DNA from: Robiginitomaculum sp.
Lineage (GTDB): Bacteria; Pseudomonadota; Alphaproteobacteria; Caulobacterales; Maricaulaceae
Direction of reading: 5' to 3'
Length of the DNA: 64,000 nucleotides
NCBI GenBank assembly: GCA_021776595.1
Contig: JAJFFP010000037.1
Location: 31,109 to 95,108, forward strand
This document shows positions 1-8,945 of this stretch, in pieces; positions within the stretch are counted from its first letter, which is position 1, and the number at the start of each line of letters is the position of its first letter. A program made the position numbers and the translations under genes. The notes beneath the pieces are model-generated. The model was not told where the DNA came from, did not search any database, and worked only from the letters and a program-made list of their open reading frames with translations.

Positions 1-1
1 A

Positions 2-61
2 TACTGGCCACCGGCACCACCGCCACTGATCTTTGCGGGCTTGTATAATGATCGGGTTTGA
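2..61 (+). CDS. C-terminal end of an upstream gene (partial)
   Basis: An open frame enters from the left edge and stops at TGA 59-61, overlapping the ATG at 48 of the next gene by 14 bases. Only about 19 codons are visible, rich in proline and ending LYNDRV. The overlap with the following phage-like gene suggests that the two belong to one transcript, but the piece is too short to name. It could be a chance open frame. Confidence 0.35.
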   Translation, partial: YWPPAPPPLIFAGLYNDRV

Positions 62-1334
62 AACCGGCATCATGCAGTCCGGCTATACCGGGCGCTGGTG
101 GCCTGATGGTGCCACGCTGGCATTAAATTTCACACGCCCGGCGCGGGCGATGACGAATAATGTCCCTGCGAGCCTGGCATCAATCATGACGACTAATCGT
201 TCAAGCAGCGCCGTAGCGAAGAATCTGGATGGCAGTTTGGTCGCGTTTTTGGCCAATGAGCCGCGTGTTACGGACAGGGGTTTATTGATTGAGGAAAGCC
301 GGACCAATGAACTAACCGAGAGTGAATCTTTAACCGGGGAAGCAAATTCAAACACCACCCTTGCTGCCTCTACACTCACCGCGCCACATGGACTTGTTGC
401 CGGGACCAGCGTTGTGTCGGATACAACTTCCACCTTGGTAAAGAGCATACGATTTGACACGTTATCAACAACGACAATTACCTTCTCAGGCTATTTCAAG
501 GCCAACGGTAATGACTTCATGCAGATTGCACATGAATCATCAGGTAATTTTTATGCAAACTTTGACCTGTCCGATGGCACCATTGGCAATGTAGGGGTAA
601 CCACAACAGCCAGCATAGAAAATGCAGGCGATGGCTGGTGGCGATGTATTACCACTATGATGCTCACAAGCGCTTCCTCTGTCCGCGCAGCAATCATCGA
701 CAGCAAAACGGCAGCGGCCTTTGCAACCAGCACAGCAGCAGTTGGGAACGGGTTTTACGCTTTCGGCGTTCAGTCGGAAGAAGCCGATACTGCATCAAGC
801 TATATTCCCACATCTGGATCATCCGTTACCCGTGTCGCTGATGATATAAGACTTGTGCAAAGCGGATCATTACCATTTGCCGGGTTTAACTCTGCTGAGG
901 GCACAATAGTAGTTGAAGCGCAGGTTCAGAACCTGGACGGTGTCCAGCAAGCTGCCTATAGCTTTGATGATAACACAGCAAACATTTGGCTATCTGCCGG
1001 GGTCAAACTGGGTGGCGGCACAAATGATGAAATTGCATTTTATGCACACAGTCCCAGCTCTGACGAGGCCTGGATCCGTCATGCAAGTGCAGCAGTCTCC
1101 AACACCAACTATCGATTGGCGAGCGCCTGGAAAGAAAATGATTTTGTCAGTTCGGTTAATGGTAACACTGCACTTATCGATACTAATGGCATTGTGCCTG
1201 CAGTGACAAACCTTCGTCTGGGTAATCATTTGAAATCTGGAGTTGGTTACCTTAATGGCTATTTACAATCACTGACTTACTTTCCATATCGCATTTCCAA
1301 CGCTGAACTCCAGATGTTCAGTGCAAGTATATAA
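48..1334 (+). CDS. Phage-type spike/LamG-like carbohydrate-binding protein
   Basis: 428 residues from ATG 48; a TTG at 33 is in frame but an ATG follows directly, and a TGA at 27-29 closes the frame upstream. The N-terminal half carries the phrase GLLIEESRTNEL, which I know from phage tail, head-spike and gene-transfer-agent associated proteins, followed by a beta-rich module (about residues 95-265, ending with a SYIPTSGSSVTR stretch). The C-terminal 150 residues resemble a concanavalin/LamG-type sandwich. There is no signal peptide and there are no membrane segments. A surface- or saccharide-binding structural protein is inferred from these phrases, not proven. It lies at the window edge, so whether it belongs to a prophage, a gene transfer agent or is a lone remnant cannot be decided here. 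Confidence 0.6.
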   Translation: MIGFETGIMQSGYTGRWWPDGATLALNFTRPARAMTNNVPASLASIMTTNRSSSAVAKNLDGSLVAFLANEPRVTDRGLLIEESRTNELTESESLTGEANSNTTLAASTLTAPHGLVAGTSVVSDTTSTLVKSIRFDTLSTTTITFSGYFKANGNDFMQIAHESSGNFYANFDLSDGTIGNVGVTTTASIENAGDGWWRCITTMMLTSASSVRAAIIDSKTAAAFATSTAAVGNGFYAFGVQSEEADTASSYIPTSGSSVTRVADDIRLVQSGSLPFAGFNSAEGTIVVEAQVQNLDGVQQAAYSFDDNTANIWLSAGVKLGGGTNDEIAFYAHSPSSDEAWIRHASAAVSNTNYRLASAWKENDFVSSVNGNTALIDTNGIVPAVTNLRLGNHLKSGVGYLNGYLQSLTYFPYRISNAELQMFSASI

Positions 1335-1401
1335 ATCAAGCAAAGATTGATTATCAGGAGCGGGCATGCTTACCTGCAACCAGTAAAATTTGGGGAAAAA
1401 T

Positions 1402-2490
1402 GTGAAGTGGATTATGGTTCTTGTCGCGTTTATCGCCCTTGGTATGGCCGGCATAACCTTTGATGTTTTTTCAATTATTCCAGGCAGCAATAATGCAAGT
1501 CATATTGAGAAAACCCTGCAAACTCATGCTTCCCTTGGCTTGCACTCCGCCGGGCTGGACTGGGCGCACGTAGAAATGAACGGGCAAAGCGCAGTTCTGG
1601 GGGGTAAAGCCCCATCTGATAATGCACGCCATAAAGCTATTGATACGGTTCTTCACAGTGCAGGCAAAGGCGGGCTATTCTTTGGTGGCATCACACGGAT
1701 AAATGCAGAGCAGTTGCAAATTGCAGCGCCAAAAAAATCTTTTATCTGGCAAGCACAAAAGCAGCCAGGCCATGACTGGCGTTTGTCGGGCAAATTATCG
1801 AGTTCTGACACCAAAAAAGCCATATTGGCATTGATCTCCAATCCGGCAACCGATTCTCAGTATAACCTTACAGATACTTTAACTATTGAAGCGGGCGTCC
1901 CATCGGCTTGGGATAAGACGGCGATCAAGCTGACACGCTCCTTGACGCGGCTTGAAAACGGAATAGCGGAAATGATTGACAATAACATTTCACTACAGGG
2001 CCGCACCAGCGATGCAAAGATAAAAACAGAACTGGAAAAACGCTTTTCCAATATACCGGCACCGGCAATTGTCTCTATAAACATTGAATTAGTCGAGCCA
2101 ACCACAACCGAACCAAAAATAGATGAGGCATTGGTTTGCCAGCGGCGTCTGAACCAGACGATGACAAAAAACACTATCCGTTTTGCCTATTCCAAGGCAG
2201 ACATTACCCCGGACAGTTATGCCGTGCTGGATCAGATTGCAAAAATTGGCAAAGACTGTGCCGCCTTTAAATTTCAAATATCCGGGCATTCGGATAATCT
2301 TGGCGATGCCACCTATAATGACTGGCTCTCTGGACTACGGGCACAAGCTGTCAGAAAGTATCTGATCAGAAAAGGCGTTGCAGAAAATCAGTTGATGGCG
2401 CGTGGCGTTGGTTCTCGCGAACCATTATGCCGGAAAAATACACGTTCTTGCCGAAGCCAGAACCGGCGGATAGAAATAAATGTGCAATAG
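1402..2490 (+). CDS. OmpA-family envelope protein with BON-like N-terminal modules
   Basis: 362 residues from GTG 1402, chosen because GGGGAAAA sits about seven bases upstream; a TTG at 1390 is an alternative. One N-terminal membrane anchor or uncleaved signal (about residues 3-25) is followed by two repeats resembling BON modules (about 40-100 and 150-225) and a C-terminal OmpA peptidoglycan-binding domain (about 250-362). The domain keeps the GHSDNLG and NDWLSGLRAQAV elements that contact the peptide stem of murein. The protein probably sits in the inner membrane or periplasm and clamps the cell wall. It is followed 15 bp later by a small membrane protein, so they are likely co-transcribed. 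Several Cys near the C-terminus are unusual for this domain. Confidence 0.85.
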   Translation: MKWIMVLVAFIALGMAGITFDVFSIIPGSNNASHIEKTLQTHASLGLHSAGLDWAHVEMNGQSAVLGGKAPSDNARHKAIDTVLHSAGKGGLFFGGITRINAEQLQIAAPKKSFIWQAQKQPGHDWRLSGKLSSSDTKKAILALISNPATDSQYNLTDTLTIEAGVPSAWDKTAIKLTRSLTRLENGIAEMIDNNISLQGRTSDAKIKTELEKRFSNIPAPAIVSINIELVEPTTTEPKIDEALVCQRRLNQTMTKNTIRFAYSKADITPDSYAVLDQIAKIGKDCAAFKFQISGHSDNLGDATYNDWLSGLRAQAVRKYLIRKGVAENQLMARGVGSREPLCRKNTRSCRSQNRRIEINVQ

Positions 2491-2505
2491 GCGAAGGAAC
2501 GCACC

Positions 2506-2997
2506 ATGATCTGGCTTGTAATGCAAATGTGGGTTTTACTGGCGTTAGGATTCCTCGTCGGCCTGCTATTGGGTTTATGGATTGGACACCGCCCCCCGCG
2601 AAAGGTTGACGTAGAAGCCGATAAGGAATTGGCAAATTTGCGGGCGCGCATTGAAGAATGCGATGCAGAAAAAACCAGATTGCGTGCCAAATTGCTTGAA
2701 TTTGAAACTGAACGCGCCGGATCTGCGCCTGAACAACCCATCGGCGAGACCGGGCCGCATTATTACGACTCACCCACCGATGGACCGCCTGATGATCTGA
2801 AAATCATCAAGGGCATTGGCCCGCAACTGGAAAAAATGCTGAACGAAATGGGCATTTATTATTTTCATCAGATTGCTGCCTGGACCGATGGACAGGCCGC
2901 CACCATTGATGATCGCCTGCGCTTCAAGGGGCGCATTTTACGTGATAACTGGCGCGGACAGGCCAGTGCGCATGCTTCGCGCCGTATGCGTTCCTGA
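2506..2997 (+). CDS. Membrane-anchored protein with helix-hairpin-helix-like C-terminal domain
   Basis: 163 residues; AAGGAA lies seven bases before ATG 2506. A single N-terminal transmembrane helix (residues 3-27) is followed by a short coiled-coil-like stretch (about 37-70) and a C-terminal domain of about 65 residues with KIIKGIGPQLEKMLNE and YYFHQIAAW. That domain is the helix-hairpin-helix-like module also found as a C-terminal extension of alphaproteobacterial NuoE proteins and in small stand-alone proteins. Its ligand is not established. The gene follows the OmpA-family gene after 15 bp. I can name the domain but not a function. Confidence 0.75.
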   Translation: MIWLVMQMWVLLALGFLVGLLLGLWIGHRPPRKVDVEADKELANLRARIEECDAEKTRLRAKLLEFETERAGSAPEQPIGETGPHYYDSPTDGPPDDLKIIKGIGPQLEKMLNEMGIYYFHQIAAWTDGQAATIDDRLRFKGRILRDNWRGQASAHASRRMRS

Positions 2998-3063
2998 TCT
3001 GGCTAATTCTTTAATAGGAAGATATAATTTCTGTTCACGCTGATTTGCTATTAGGAAAACCTC

Positions 3064-3144
3064 ATGAGCGCACTGATTGCTATTATTGTTGTTGTCGCCA
3101 TATTTGCTGTGCTTAACCTTGTGGAATATGGCCGTCTGGACTAA
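3064..3144 (+). CDS. 26-residue single-pass membrane peptide
   Basis: A short open frame from ATG 3064 to TAA 3142-3144 with an AGGA element seven bases upstream. It encodes MSALIAII, a continuous hydrophobic helix to about residue 20 and a charged tail ending VEYGRLD. Length, composition and ribosome-binding site fit a genuine small membrane protein. It follows the preceding gene by 66 bp on the same strand. No function can be assigned; conservation of the tail across relatives would settle whether it is real. Confidence 0.5.
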   Translation: MSALIAIIVVVAIFAVLNLVEYGRLD

Positions 3145-3151
3145 GTGGGTT

Positions 3152-3787
3152 TCAGCTAGTGCTTTCACGAAGCATTTTAGCAAGCGTTGCTGGTTCCTGC
3201 GCCCCGGACACGCCGCATGATCTGGCAATAATGAATGTCGGCACGGCGCTTACGCCTATGCTCTGGGCTTCGCTGACTTCGCGTTTGATCTGATCCACAT
3301 CCCGATCACTGGACAACAGTTTTGCCAATAAGGGTTCATCAAGGCCAATCTGTCCGCCTATCTTTGCCAGAACCTCAGGCTTTCCCACATCCAGCCCTTG
3401 ATTAAAAAAGGCCGCGAATAAAGCCATTTGCGCTTCCATTCCTTTTTCCTGACCTTCGGCCCAGCGGATCAAACGGTGGGCATCCAGTGTATTGGGGCGT
3501 CTGGTAATCCTGTCAAAGCGAAAATCTATGCCGACACGCGCGCCAGCATCCTGCAAATGTTCCATTCCGGCTTTTCGCGCCGCTTTATCGGGAAACTTGC
3601 GGTCCATAAAATCATGGTAATCCAGCCCCTCTTTGGGAATACCCGCATCCAGAAAAAAAGGCCGAAATGCCAAGTTCACCTGCAACTCACCTTCCAGGGA
3701 TTTGATCGCCTCTTGTGCATTTCGCAGGCCGATCCAACACCAGGGGCAGACCACATCGGAAACCATATCAAGGGTTGTTTTTATCAT
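3152..3787 (-). CDS. DsbA-family (FrnE-like) thiol oxidoreductase
   Basis: 211 residues from ATG 3787 (a TTG two codons upstream is unlikely). A thioredoxin fold with a helical insertion is indicated by the N-terminal VSDVVCPWCWIG active-site motif (CPWC at about residues 13-16), FRPFFLDAG, the LDAHRLI segment and the C-terminal cis-proline region VSAVPTFII. There is no signal peptide, so it is cytoplasmic like FrnE and the 2-hydroxychromene-2-carboxylate isomerase branch. The CXXC supports redox or isomerase activity rather than the chromene isomerase, which usually has Ser. It starts 13 bp after the stop of the KAS III gene and is probably co-transcribed with it. Confidence 0.88.
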   Translation of the reverse strand: MIKTTLDMVSDVVCPWCWIGLRNAQEAIKSLEGELQVNLAFRPFFLDAGIPKEGLDYHDFMDRKFPDKAARKAGMEHLQDAGARVGIDFRFDRITRRPNTLDAHRLIRWAEGQEKGMEAQMALFAAFFNQGLDVGKPEVLAKIGGQIGLDEPLLAKLLSSDRDVDQIKREVSEAQSIGVSAVPTFIIARSCGVSGAQEPATLAKMLRESTS

Positions 3788-3800
3788 TGGCAAAATATCA

Positions 3801-4925
3801 TTATCGTTTGCGCACCACTACAGTGCCCGCGCTATACCCCGCCCCAAATGAGCAGATCAATCCCAGATCGCCTCTGGTAAAATCTTCATGGTGTTTATGA
3901 AAGGCAATGATGGAACCTGCCGAGGAGGTATTGGCATATTCATCCAGAATAACCGGTGCATCTTCCTCGCTGACTTCATGGCCCATCACCTTTTTGGCAA
4001 TAAAATGGTTCATGGATAGATTGGCCTGATGCAACCACAGACGTTTTAATTGCGCCGGAGCAAGGTCCAGTTCGGCCAGATGCTCGACAATCATATTGGC
4101 AACCAGCGGCACGACCTCGCGAAAGACCTTGCGGCCTTCCTGCACAAACAATTTGTCTTCCTTGCCAATGCCTTCAGGGGCCGCACGGTTCAAAAAACCA
4201 AAGTTATTGCGGATATTGTTGGAAAACCTGGTTTTCAATTTGGTGCCAAGAATATCATACGCAGCACCATTGGCGCGGCTTTCTTCCTCTACCAGAATAG
4301 CCGTTGCCACATCACCAAATATAAAATGGCTGTCGCGATCGCGGAAATTCAGATGCCCGGAGCAAATCTCCGGGTTACAGACAAGCACTGATTTTGCCTG
4401 CCCGGAGACAATCATGCTCTGCGCGGTCGAAAGCCCGAAAGTGGCCGATGAGCACGCCACATTCATATCATAGCCAAAGCCATTATCCATGCCCAAGGCA
4501 TCCTGCACCTCGACAGAGATTGCCGGATAACCCCGTTGCAAATTGGAACAAGCCACCAGCACGGCATCAACGTCTTTAGCCTCACGCCCGGCGGTTTTTA
4601 GCGCATCCCGCGCAGCGTTTACCGCAATTTCGGCCAAAATGGAGATTTCCTCATTGGGCCGCTCGGCAATCCGAGGCGCCATGATCGCGGGATCAAGAAT
4701 TGACTCTTTTGAAATCACATAACGGGATTTGATCCCGGACGCCTTCTCGATAAAAGGGGCGGAGGATAAGGGTTTGGGTTCCACCTCGCCCTTCTCTATC
4801 TCCCCGGCGTGTTCTTTGTTCCACGCTTCTGCCCATGTGTTATAGCTTGTGACCAGTTCATCATTGGAAATGCTTTGCGATGGTGTCCAAAGACCCGTTG
4901 CGCTTAATACGGCACGCTTATTCAT
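3801..4925 (-). CDS. Beta-ketoacyl-ACP synthase III, PA3286 (FabH2)-like
   Basis: 374 residues from ATG 4925, preceded by AGGA. Thiolase fold with the catalytic Cys at about 158 in NVACSSATFG, the active-site His in LWLHQANLSM and the Asn in EYANTSSAGS. The sequence closely follows Pseudomonas PA3286, including GIKSRYV and the HLNFRDRDSHFIFGD block. PA3286 condenses octanoyl-CoA from beta-oxidation with malonyl-ACP to shunt degraded fatty acids back into synthesis. The substrate here is inferred from that resemblance. It sits between a GST gene and a DsbA-like gene, all on the same strand. The housekeeping FabH next to plsX is not in the window. Confidence 0.92.
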   Translation of the reverse strand: MNKRAVLSATGLWTPSQSISNDELVTSYNTWAEAWNKEHAGEIEKGEVEPKPLSSAPFIEKASGIKSRYVISKESILDPAIMAPRIAERPNEEISILAEIAVNAARDALKTAGREAKDVDAVLVACSNLQRGYPAISVEVQDALGMDNGFGYDMNVACSSATFGLSTAQSMIVSGQAKSVLVCNPEICSGHLNFRDRDSHFIFGDVATAILVEEESRANGAAYDILGTKLKTRFSNNIRNNFGFLNRAAPEGIGKEDKLFVQEGRKVFREVVPLVANMIVEHLAELDLAPAQLKRLWLHQANLSMNHFIAKKVMGHEVSEEDAPVILDEYANTSSAGSIIAFHKHHEDFTRGDLGLICSFGAGYSAGTVVVRKR

Positions 4926-4991
4926 AAATTTTCCTGCCAAATGTTACAAAACGCTTTTACGCCTTTTGAGAAAAAAGACCAGTGGAGCCCT

Positions 4992-6080
4992 TCAGGCCAG
5001 TATCAACTTAAAGTCTTTACGCATCAATCGCGGCTCGACTGTCATGCCCATCAGGGTCTCAGCCCCGATCTGCTTTAGCAGTTTATCGGCGGCATTCTTT
5101 TCTGCACCGGATAGCCTGGTATAATGATCCAGCACCCTTTGCAGCATCCATAAGGGGTAGGGAAACACTGCCCGGTCTTCTTCAACACCGCCAATGGTGT
5201 ATTTATGAAAACCGGTAATGCGTGGCAGCTCGCGCACACCGGGGTTATCCGCAACCCATTTTTGCAAATCCTTGAGACTATCCAACAAGATTGGCAATTG
5301 CTCACGCGCAAACATTTTCAGGGTTGGAAGCAGGGTTTCAGGGATCTGATCATTATCAAGAAATTTGCCATGCAAAGGATGCTGCGGTGCGTGAGTACGC
5401 CGGGCCCAGTCGGCTACACGGGGAGCGACTCGCTCCATTATTTTCCCCGATGCCGGGTCGCGATAATTATGCGCATAAAGCGGGCCAAGCAGGCCGTAAT
5501 CACCTATGGACGGACGATTGCCGAACAAATACGGGTGCTGGGCCAGATGCGCATCAAAGGACCGTAGAAAATCCTCATAGGTTTTTTCAATTGCCGGGGC
5601 GGTCTTGGGCGTGATACCCAAAAATGGCAATGAACCTTTGAACTTTTCGGCAGCTTTTTTGCCAAGCGCATAACGCTCCTCTTTGGGCAATTCCGGAAAC
5701 GCCGTGTTGCCAAATTCCTGATAGGCAAAATCCTCATTATAGGCCCAGCGATAGTGCATGGCCGCGATCAACAGCCATTCATCGCCAAACAGCTCCAGTA
5801 TCAGGGCTGCCAGCTTCTGGGTGGCACCTTCCGGGTAAACAGATGGCCCGCCCTCCTGCGCTTCCAGATAATCTATGATATCGGTCGTATCCTGCACGGT
5901 TTCGTCGTCCGGGGTGATCAGCACCGGCACCATGCCATAACCAAGGCGTGGCAGGATTTCATTCTCATAAACTTTGCGATTGGAAAGCACCTCACGATAC
6001 GGCACATTTTTCCAGCGCAAATACCCGCGCGCCTTGCCAGAATAAAGCGATAACGGAGCAGCCAGTAATTGATATGTCAT
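4992..6080 (-). CDS. Glutathione S-transferase family protein, large form
   Basis: 362 residues from ATG 6080; the longer frame back to 6125 would run into the DsrE-like gene, so it was rejected. The N-terminal thioredoxin-like domain (about residues 1-80) has SLYSGKARGYLRWKNVPY, the cis-Pro region YGMVPVLI and the glutathione-binding ETVQDTTDIIDYLE. An all-alpha C-terminal domain follows, with a roughly 100-residue extension beyond normal GST length. Proteins of this length with this layout are common in marine alphaproteobacteria and are of unknown substrate. It lies 13 bp downstream of the DsrE-like gene and 66 bp upstream of the KAS III gene, suggesting one transcript. Confidence 0.88.
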   Translation of the reverse strand: MTYQLLAAPLSLYSGKARGYLRWKNVPYREVLSNRKVYENEILPRLGYGMVPVLITPDDETVQDTTDIIDYLEAQEGGPSVYPEGATQKLAALILELFGDEWLLIAAMHYRWAYNEDFAYQEFGNTAFPELPKEERYALGKKAAEKFKGSLPFLGITPKTAPAIEKTYEDFLRSFDAHLAQHPYLFGNRPSIGDYGLLGPLYAHNYRDPASGKIMERVAPRVADWARRTHAPQHPLHGKFLDNDQIPETLLPTLKMFAREQLPILLDSLKDLQKWVADNPGVRELPRITGFHKYTIGGVEEDRAVFPYPLWMLQRVLDHYTRLSGAEKNAADKLLKQIGAETLMGMTVEPRLMRKDFKLILA

Positions 6081-6093
6081 TGGCACTATCCAA

Positions 6094-6633
6094 TCAAAAA
6101 GGATTAAGCGAATAACCTTCTGCATTCAGCAGGGCATGGGCGGTCATCGCCGAAAGTGACATCTGCACACCCGGCAGTAAATCTTCGTTTTCTATGCCAT
6201 AATACGCAGCACTTTGGCCACAAACGTAAAACCGTGTGCCATTGGCAATCAGGGCCGCCACCAAAGGCGCATTGGCGTTTAGCGCATGTTCTTTTTGGGT
6301 GCCGTAATATTCATCTTTGGTAACATCGGCGGCCCCTTGCCCATGCAGCACTACGGCCAGTTGGATGTTCTCTGGCTTCACACCAGCGGCCAGGTGCATG
6401 TTGATAAACCGTGCCACCGTATCCAGTGAACGATTAACCTCACCCGCCTTAGCCCCCTTGGAAATATCAAAGCGAACTTTGAACACCATCTCTGCGGGGA
6501 TGGGCTGGTCAGACTTCACAGTGGCAATCTTGCCATATCCGGGAATTAACGGGCCATCATGGAACGCCTCAGGTCCGGCAAAGGCAGGGGTAGAAAATGC
6601 TAAAAGTGCGAAAAACGATAAAATGAACCGCAT
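6094..6633 (-). CDS. Periplasmic DsrE-family protein
   Basis: 179 residues with a clear signal peptide (about residues 1-19, cleavage after AFA). The mature part has the DsrE/DsrF-like Rossmannoid fold: LAVVLHGQGA in the middle and FYVCGQSAAYYGI with the conserved Cys at about 137, which is the sulfur-carrier position in the family. In the cytoplasm such proteins relay sulfur. Exported forms are widespread and uncharacterised. GAGG lies nine bases before the ATG. First gene of the probable DsrE-GST-KAS III-DsbA cluster. Confidence 0.85.
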   Translation of the reverse strand: MRFILSFFALLAFSTPAFAGPEAFHDGPLIPGYGKIATVKSDQPIPAEMVFKVRFDISKGAKAGEVNRSLDTVARFINMHLAAGVKPENIQLAVVLHGQGAADVTKDEYYGTQKEHALNANAPLVAALIANGTRFYVCGQSAAYYGIENEDLLPGVQMSLSAMTAHALLNAEGYSLNPF

Positions 6634-6757
6634 GGATGTATCCTCAATTACTGGCTAATATCTTTGCCAAATCTAAAGACAATAAAAGTCAATGTCATGG
6701 GCTTTTATGGTATTTTGACGTATCAGGATGCCGAGGGAACTAACCTACATACAGGTT

Positions 6758-6832
6758 GCTATCCTTCGACAAGCTCAGGATGAGGCATGGATATTACTTT
6801 ACCGCCTCATCCTGAGCTTGTCGAAGGATAGC
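6758..6832. repeat. 29-bp perfect inverted repeat (REP-like palindromic element)
   Basis: Left arm 6758-6786 and right arm 6804-6832 are exact reverse complements over 29 bp, separated by a 17-base loop. The core CCTTCGACAAGCTCAGGATG is a dispersed palindromic repeat seen in many alphaproteobacterial genomes, and a diverged copy sits at 11520-11593. It lies in the 222-bp gap between the rpoD stop and the DsrE-like start. The transcript would fold into a very stable hairpin near the rpoD 3' end, but no T-run follows, so mRNA end protection is more likely than classical termination. Confidence 0.85.
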
Positions 6833-6855
6833 TTGCGACCGGTCGAAAGGCTAAA

Positions 6856-8853
6856 TCAAGTATCCAAAAAGCTCCTGAGCTTCCGTGAACGGCTGGGGTG
6901 TTTCAACTTGCGCAGGGCCTTGGCTTCGATCTGGCGAATACGCTCGCGGGTAACCGAGAATTGCTGACCGACTTCTTCCAGCGTGTGATCGGTATTCATA
7001 CCAATACCAAAGCGCATGCGCAGCACCCGCTCTTCTCGCGGCGTCAGGCTGGCCAGCACCCTAGTGGTGGTTTCGCGCAAGTTGGACTGAATCGCCGCAT
7101 CCACCGGAAGGATGGCATGCTTGTCCTCAATGAAATCGCCCAGATGACTGTCTTCTTCATCGCCAATGGGGGTTTCAAGACTGATCGGCTCCTTGGCGAT
7201 TTTCATCACTTTACGCACTTTTTCAAGCGGCATGGAAAGTTTTTCGGCCAGCTCTTCCGGCGTGGGCTCGCGCCCGATCTCGTGCAGCATCTGGCGCGAG
7301 GTGCGCACCAGCTTGTTAATGGTTTCTATCATATGCACCGGTATGCGAATGGTGCGGGCCTGATCAGCAATCGATCGGGTAATCGCCTGTCTGATCCACC
7401 AGGTAGCATAGGTGGAAAATTTATAGCCCCGACGGTATTCAAATTTGTCCACCGCCTTCATCAGGCCGATATTGCCTTCCTGAATGAGATCCAGAAATTG
7501 CAAACCTCTATTGGTGTATTTCTTGGCGATCGAGATCACCAGACGCAGATTGGCTTCGACCATTTCCTTTTTGGCCAGAGCTGCTTCGCGCTGACCTTTT
7601 TGCACGGTTTTTACGATCTGACGGAACTCGTCAATCGTCACGCCGGCATCTTGGGCTAATTGCCCCACCAGACGACGAAGGCGGCGCACCTGGTCGGCCT
7701 CACGCTCGATAAATTTCGCCCATGCCTTGGAAAGTTTGGCCACATCTTTTTCCCAGTTAGGGTCCAATTCATGACGAAAATAATGTTCCAGGAATTGCTT
7801 GCGCGGCACACCATGGCCATCGGCAAGACGCAATATCCGTCCCTCCAGCCCAACCAGACGTTTATTGATAGCGTATAATTGCTCAACCAATGCCTCAATG
7901 CGATTATTATTCAAATGAATGGCTTTCAGGCGGGTTATGATAGCGTCCTGAATTTCAGTGTATTTACGCCGTGACTGCGCTGTCAGGTCTTTGCCCTTGA
8001 GTTGTGCATCTATCAACTTGCCTTGCAGCTTGTTAAAGGTCTTGAAATCAGCGGCGATGGCGTCCAGTTCAGCCACCACGCCTTCGCGCAATTCGGCTTC
8101 CATGGCAGAGATCGACAGATTTACCTCATCGTCATCATAATCATCGTCATCATCAGAGGTGCTTTCACCTTCTTTGGCTTCTTCACCCTCGGCAGGCTTT
8201 TCCTCGTCTTTCTCGTCTGTCTTTGCCTCCGGCTTTACTTCGGCCTGCACCTCGCCAGCGGCATCATCACCGGCATTATCTTCTTCAGCGCCATGGCGGG
8301 CCGCAAAAGTAGTATCCAGATCGATAATATCACGCAGCAGGATACGCCCCTCTGACAACTCCTCGCGCCAGACCATTATCGCCTCAAAAGTCAGAGCACT
8401 TTCGCACAGGCCACGGATCATGGTATCGCGGCCCGCTTCAATGCGTTTGGCAATAGCAATCTCGCCTTCGCGGGATAATAGCTCCACCGTGCCCATTTCG
8501 CGCAAATACATGCGCACCGGATCATCGGTGCGATCCGCCGCCGCTGTAGTATTACCTGTGCGCACCACAGTATTTGCCCTGCGCGGCGCTACTGCTTTGC
8601 CAGGCTCATTCTCGGCATCTTCGGAATCAACCAGATTAATGCCCATTTCAGACAAGAGAACCATGATGTCCTCAATGCGTTCCGAACTGACCTCGCCAGA
8701 AGGCAAGGCCTTGTTCAACTCTTCATGTGTGACAAACCCACGAGTTTTGGCCAGCATAATCATTTTTTTTACGCTGCTGTCGGAAAGGTCCAGCAATGGC
8801 CCGTCCTGATTTTCCGTCGATGTAGCTTTTGAAGCTTCTGCGGCCTTGACCAT
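6856..8853 (-). CDS. rpoD: Primary sigma factor RpoD (sigma-70)
   Basis: 665 residues, full length. Region 1.1 is at the N-terminus, region 1.2 starts at [12 protein letters not shown] (about residue 112), and the non-conserved region carries a long acidic insertion (about 190-250, a run of Asp and Glu) typical of alphaproteobacterial RpoD. Region 2 has [20 protein letters not shown] and [15 protein letters not shown], which bind and melt the -10 element. Region 3 follows, and region 4 has [20 protein letters not shown] for the -35 element. It directs housekeeping transcription with core RNA polymerase. It lies 92 bp downstream of dnaG, the classic macromolecular synthesis order. Confidence 0.99.
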   Translation of the reverse strand: MVKAAEASKATSTENQDGPLLDLSDSSVKKMIMLAKTRGFVTHEELNKALPSGEVSSERIEDIMVLLSEMGINLVDSEDAENEPGKAVAPRRANTVVRTGNTTAAADRTDDPVRMYLREMGTVELLSREGEIAIAKRIEAGRDTMIRGLCESALTFEAIMVWREELSEGRILLRDIIDLDTTFAARHGAEEDNAGDDAAGEVQAEVKPEAKTDEKDEEKPAEGEEAKEGESTSDDDDDYDDDEVNLSISAMEAELREGVVAELDAIAADFKTFNKLQGKLIDAQLKGKDLTAQSRRKYTEIQDAIITRLKAIHLNNNRIEALVEQLYAINKRLVGLEGRILRLADGHGVPRKQFLEHYFRHELDPNWEKDVAKLSKAWAKFIEREADQVRRLRRLVGQLAQDAGVTIDEFRQIVKTVQKGQREAALAKKEMVEANLRLVISIAKKYTNRGLQFLDLIQEGNIGLMKAVDKFEYRRGYKFSTYATWWIRQAITRSIADQARTIRIPVHMIETINKLVRTSRQMLHEIGREPTPEELAEKLSMPLEKVRKVMKIAKEPISLETPIGDEEDSHLGDFIEDKHAILPVDAAIQSNLRETTTRVLASLTPREERVLRMRFGIGMNTDHTLEEVGQQFSVTRERIRQIEAKALRKLKHPSRSRKLRSFLDT

Positions 8854-8945
8854 ATATCACCTATCCCCACCACCGTGCCCGGCACGATAGTGGTAATCCC
8901 TGCTCACCGGGCGAACCCGTATTATACCCATGCTGCAACGCCTCG

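Noticed and set aside
2366..2773. 135-codon minus-strand frame across the OmpA and helix-hairpin-helix genes
   Set aside because: It crosses two well-supported genes on the other strand and has no domain signature.
6898..7659. 253-codon open frame antisense to rpoD
   Set aside because: It mirrors the strongly conserved sigma-70 regions and shows no protein-like features of its own; it is a codon-bias shadow.
8159..8809. 216-codon Ser-rich open frame antisense to rpoD
   Set aside because: The serine-rich composition comes from reading the acidic GAN codons of RpoD backwards.
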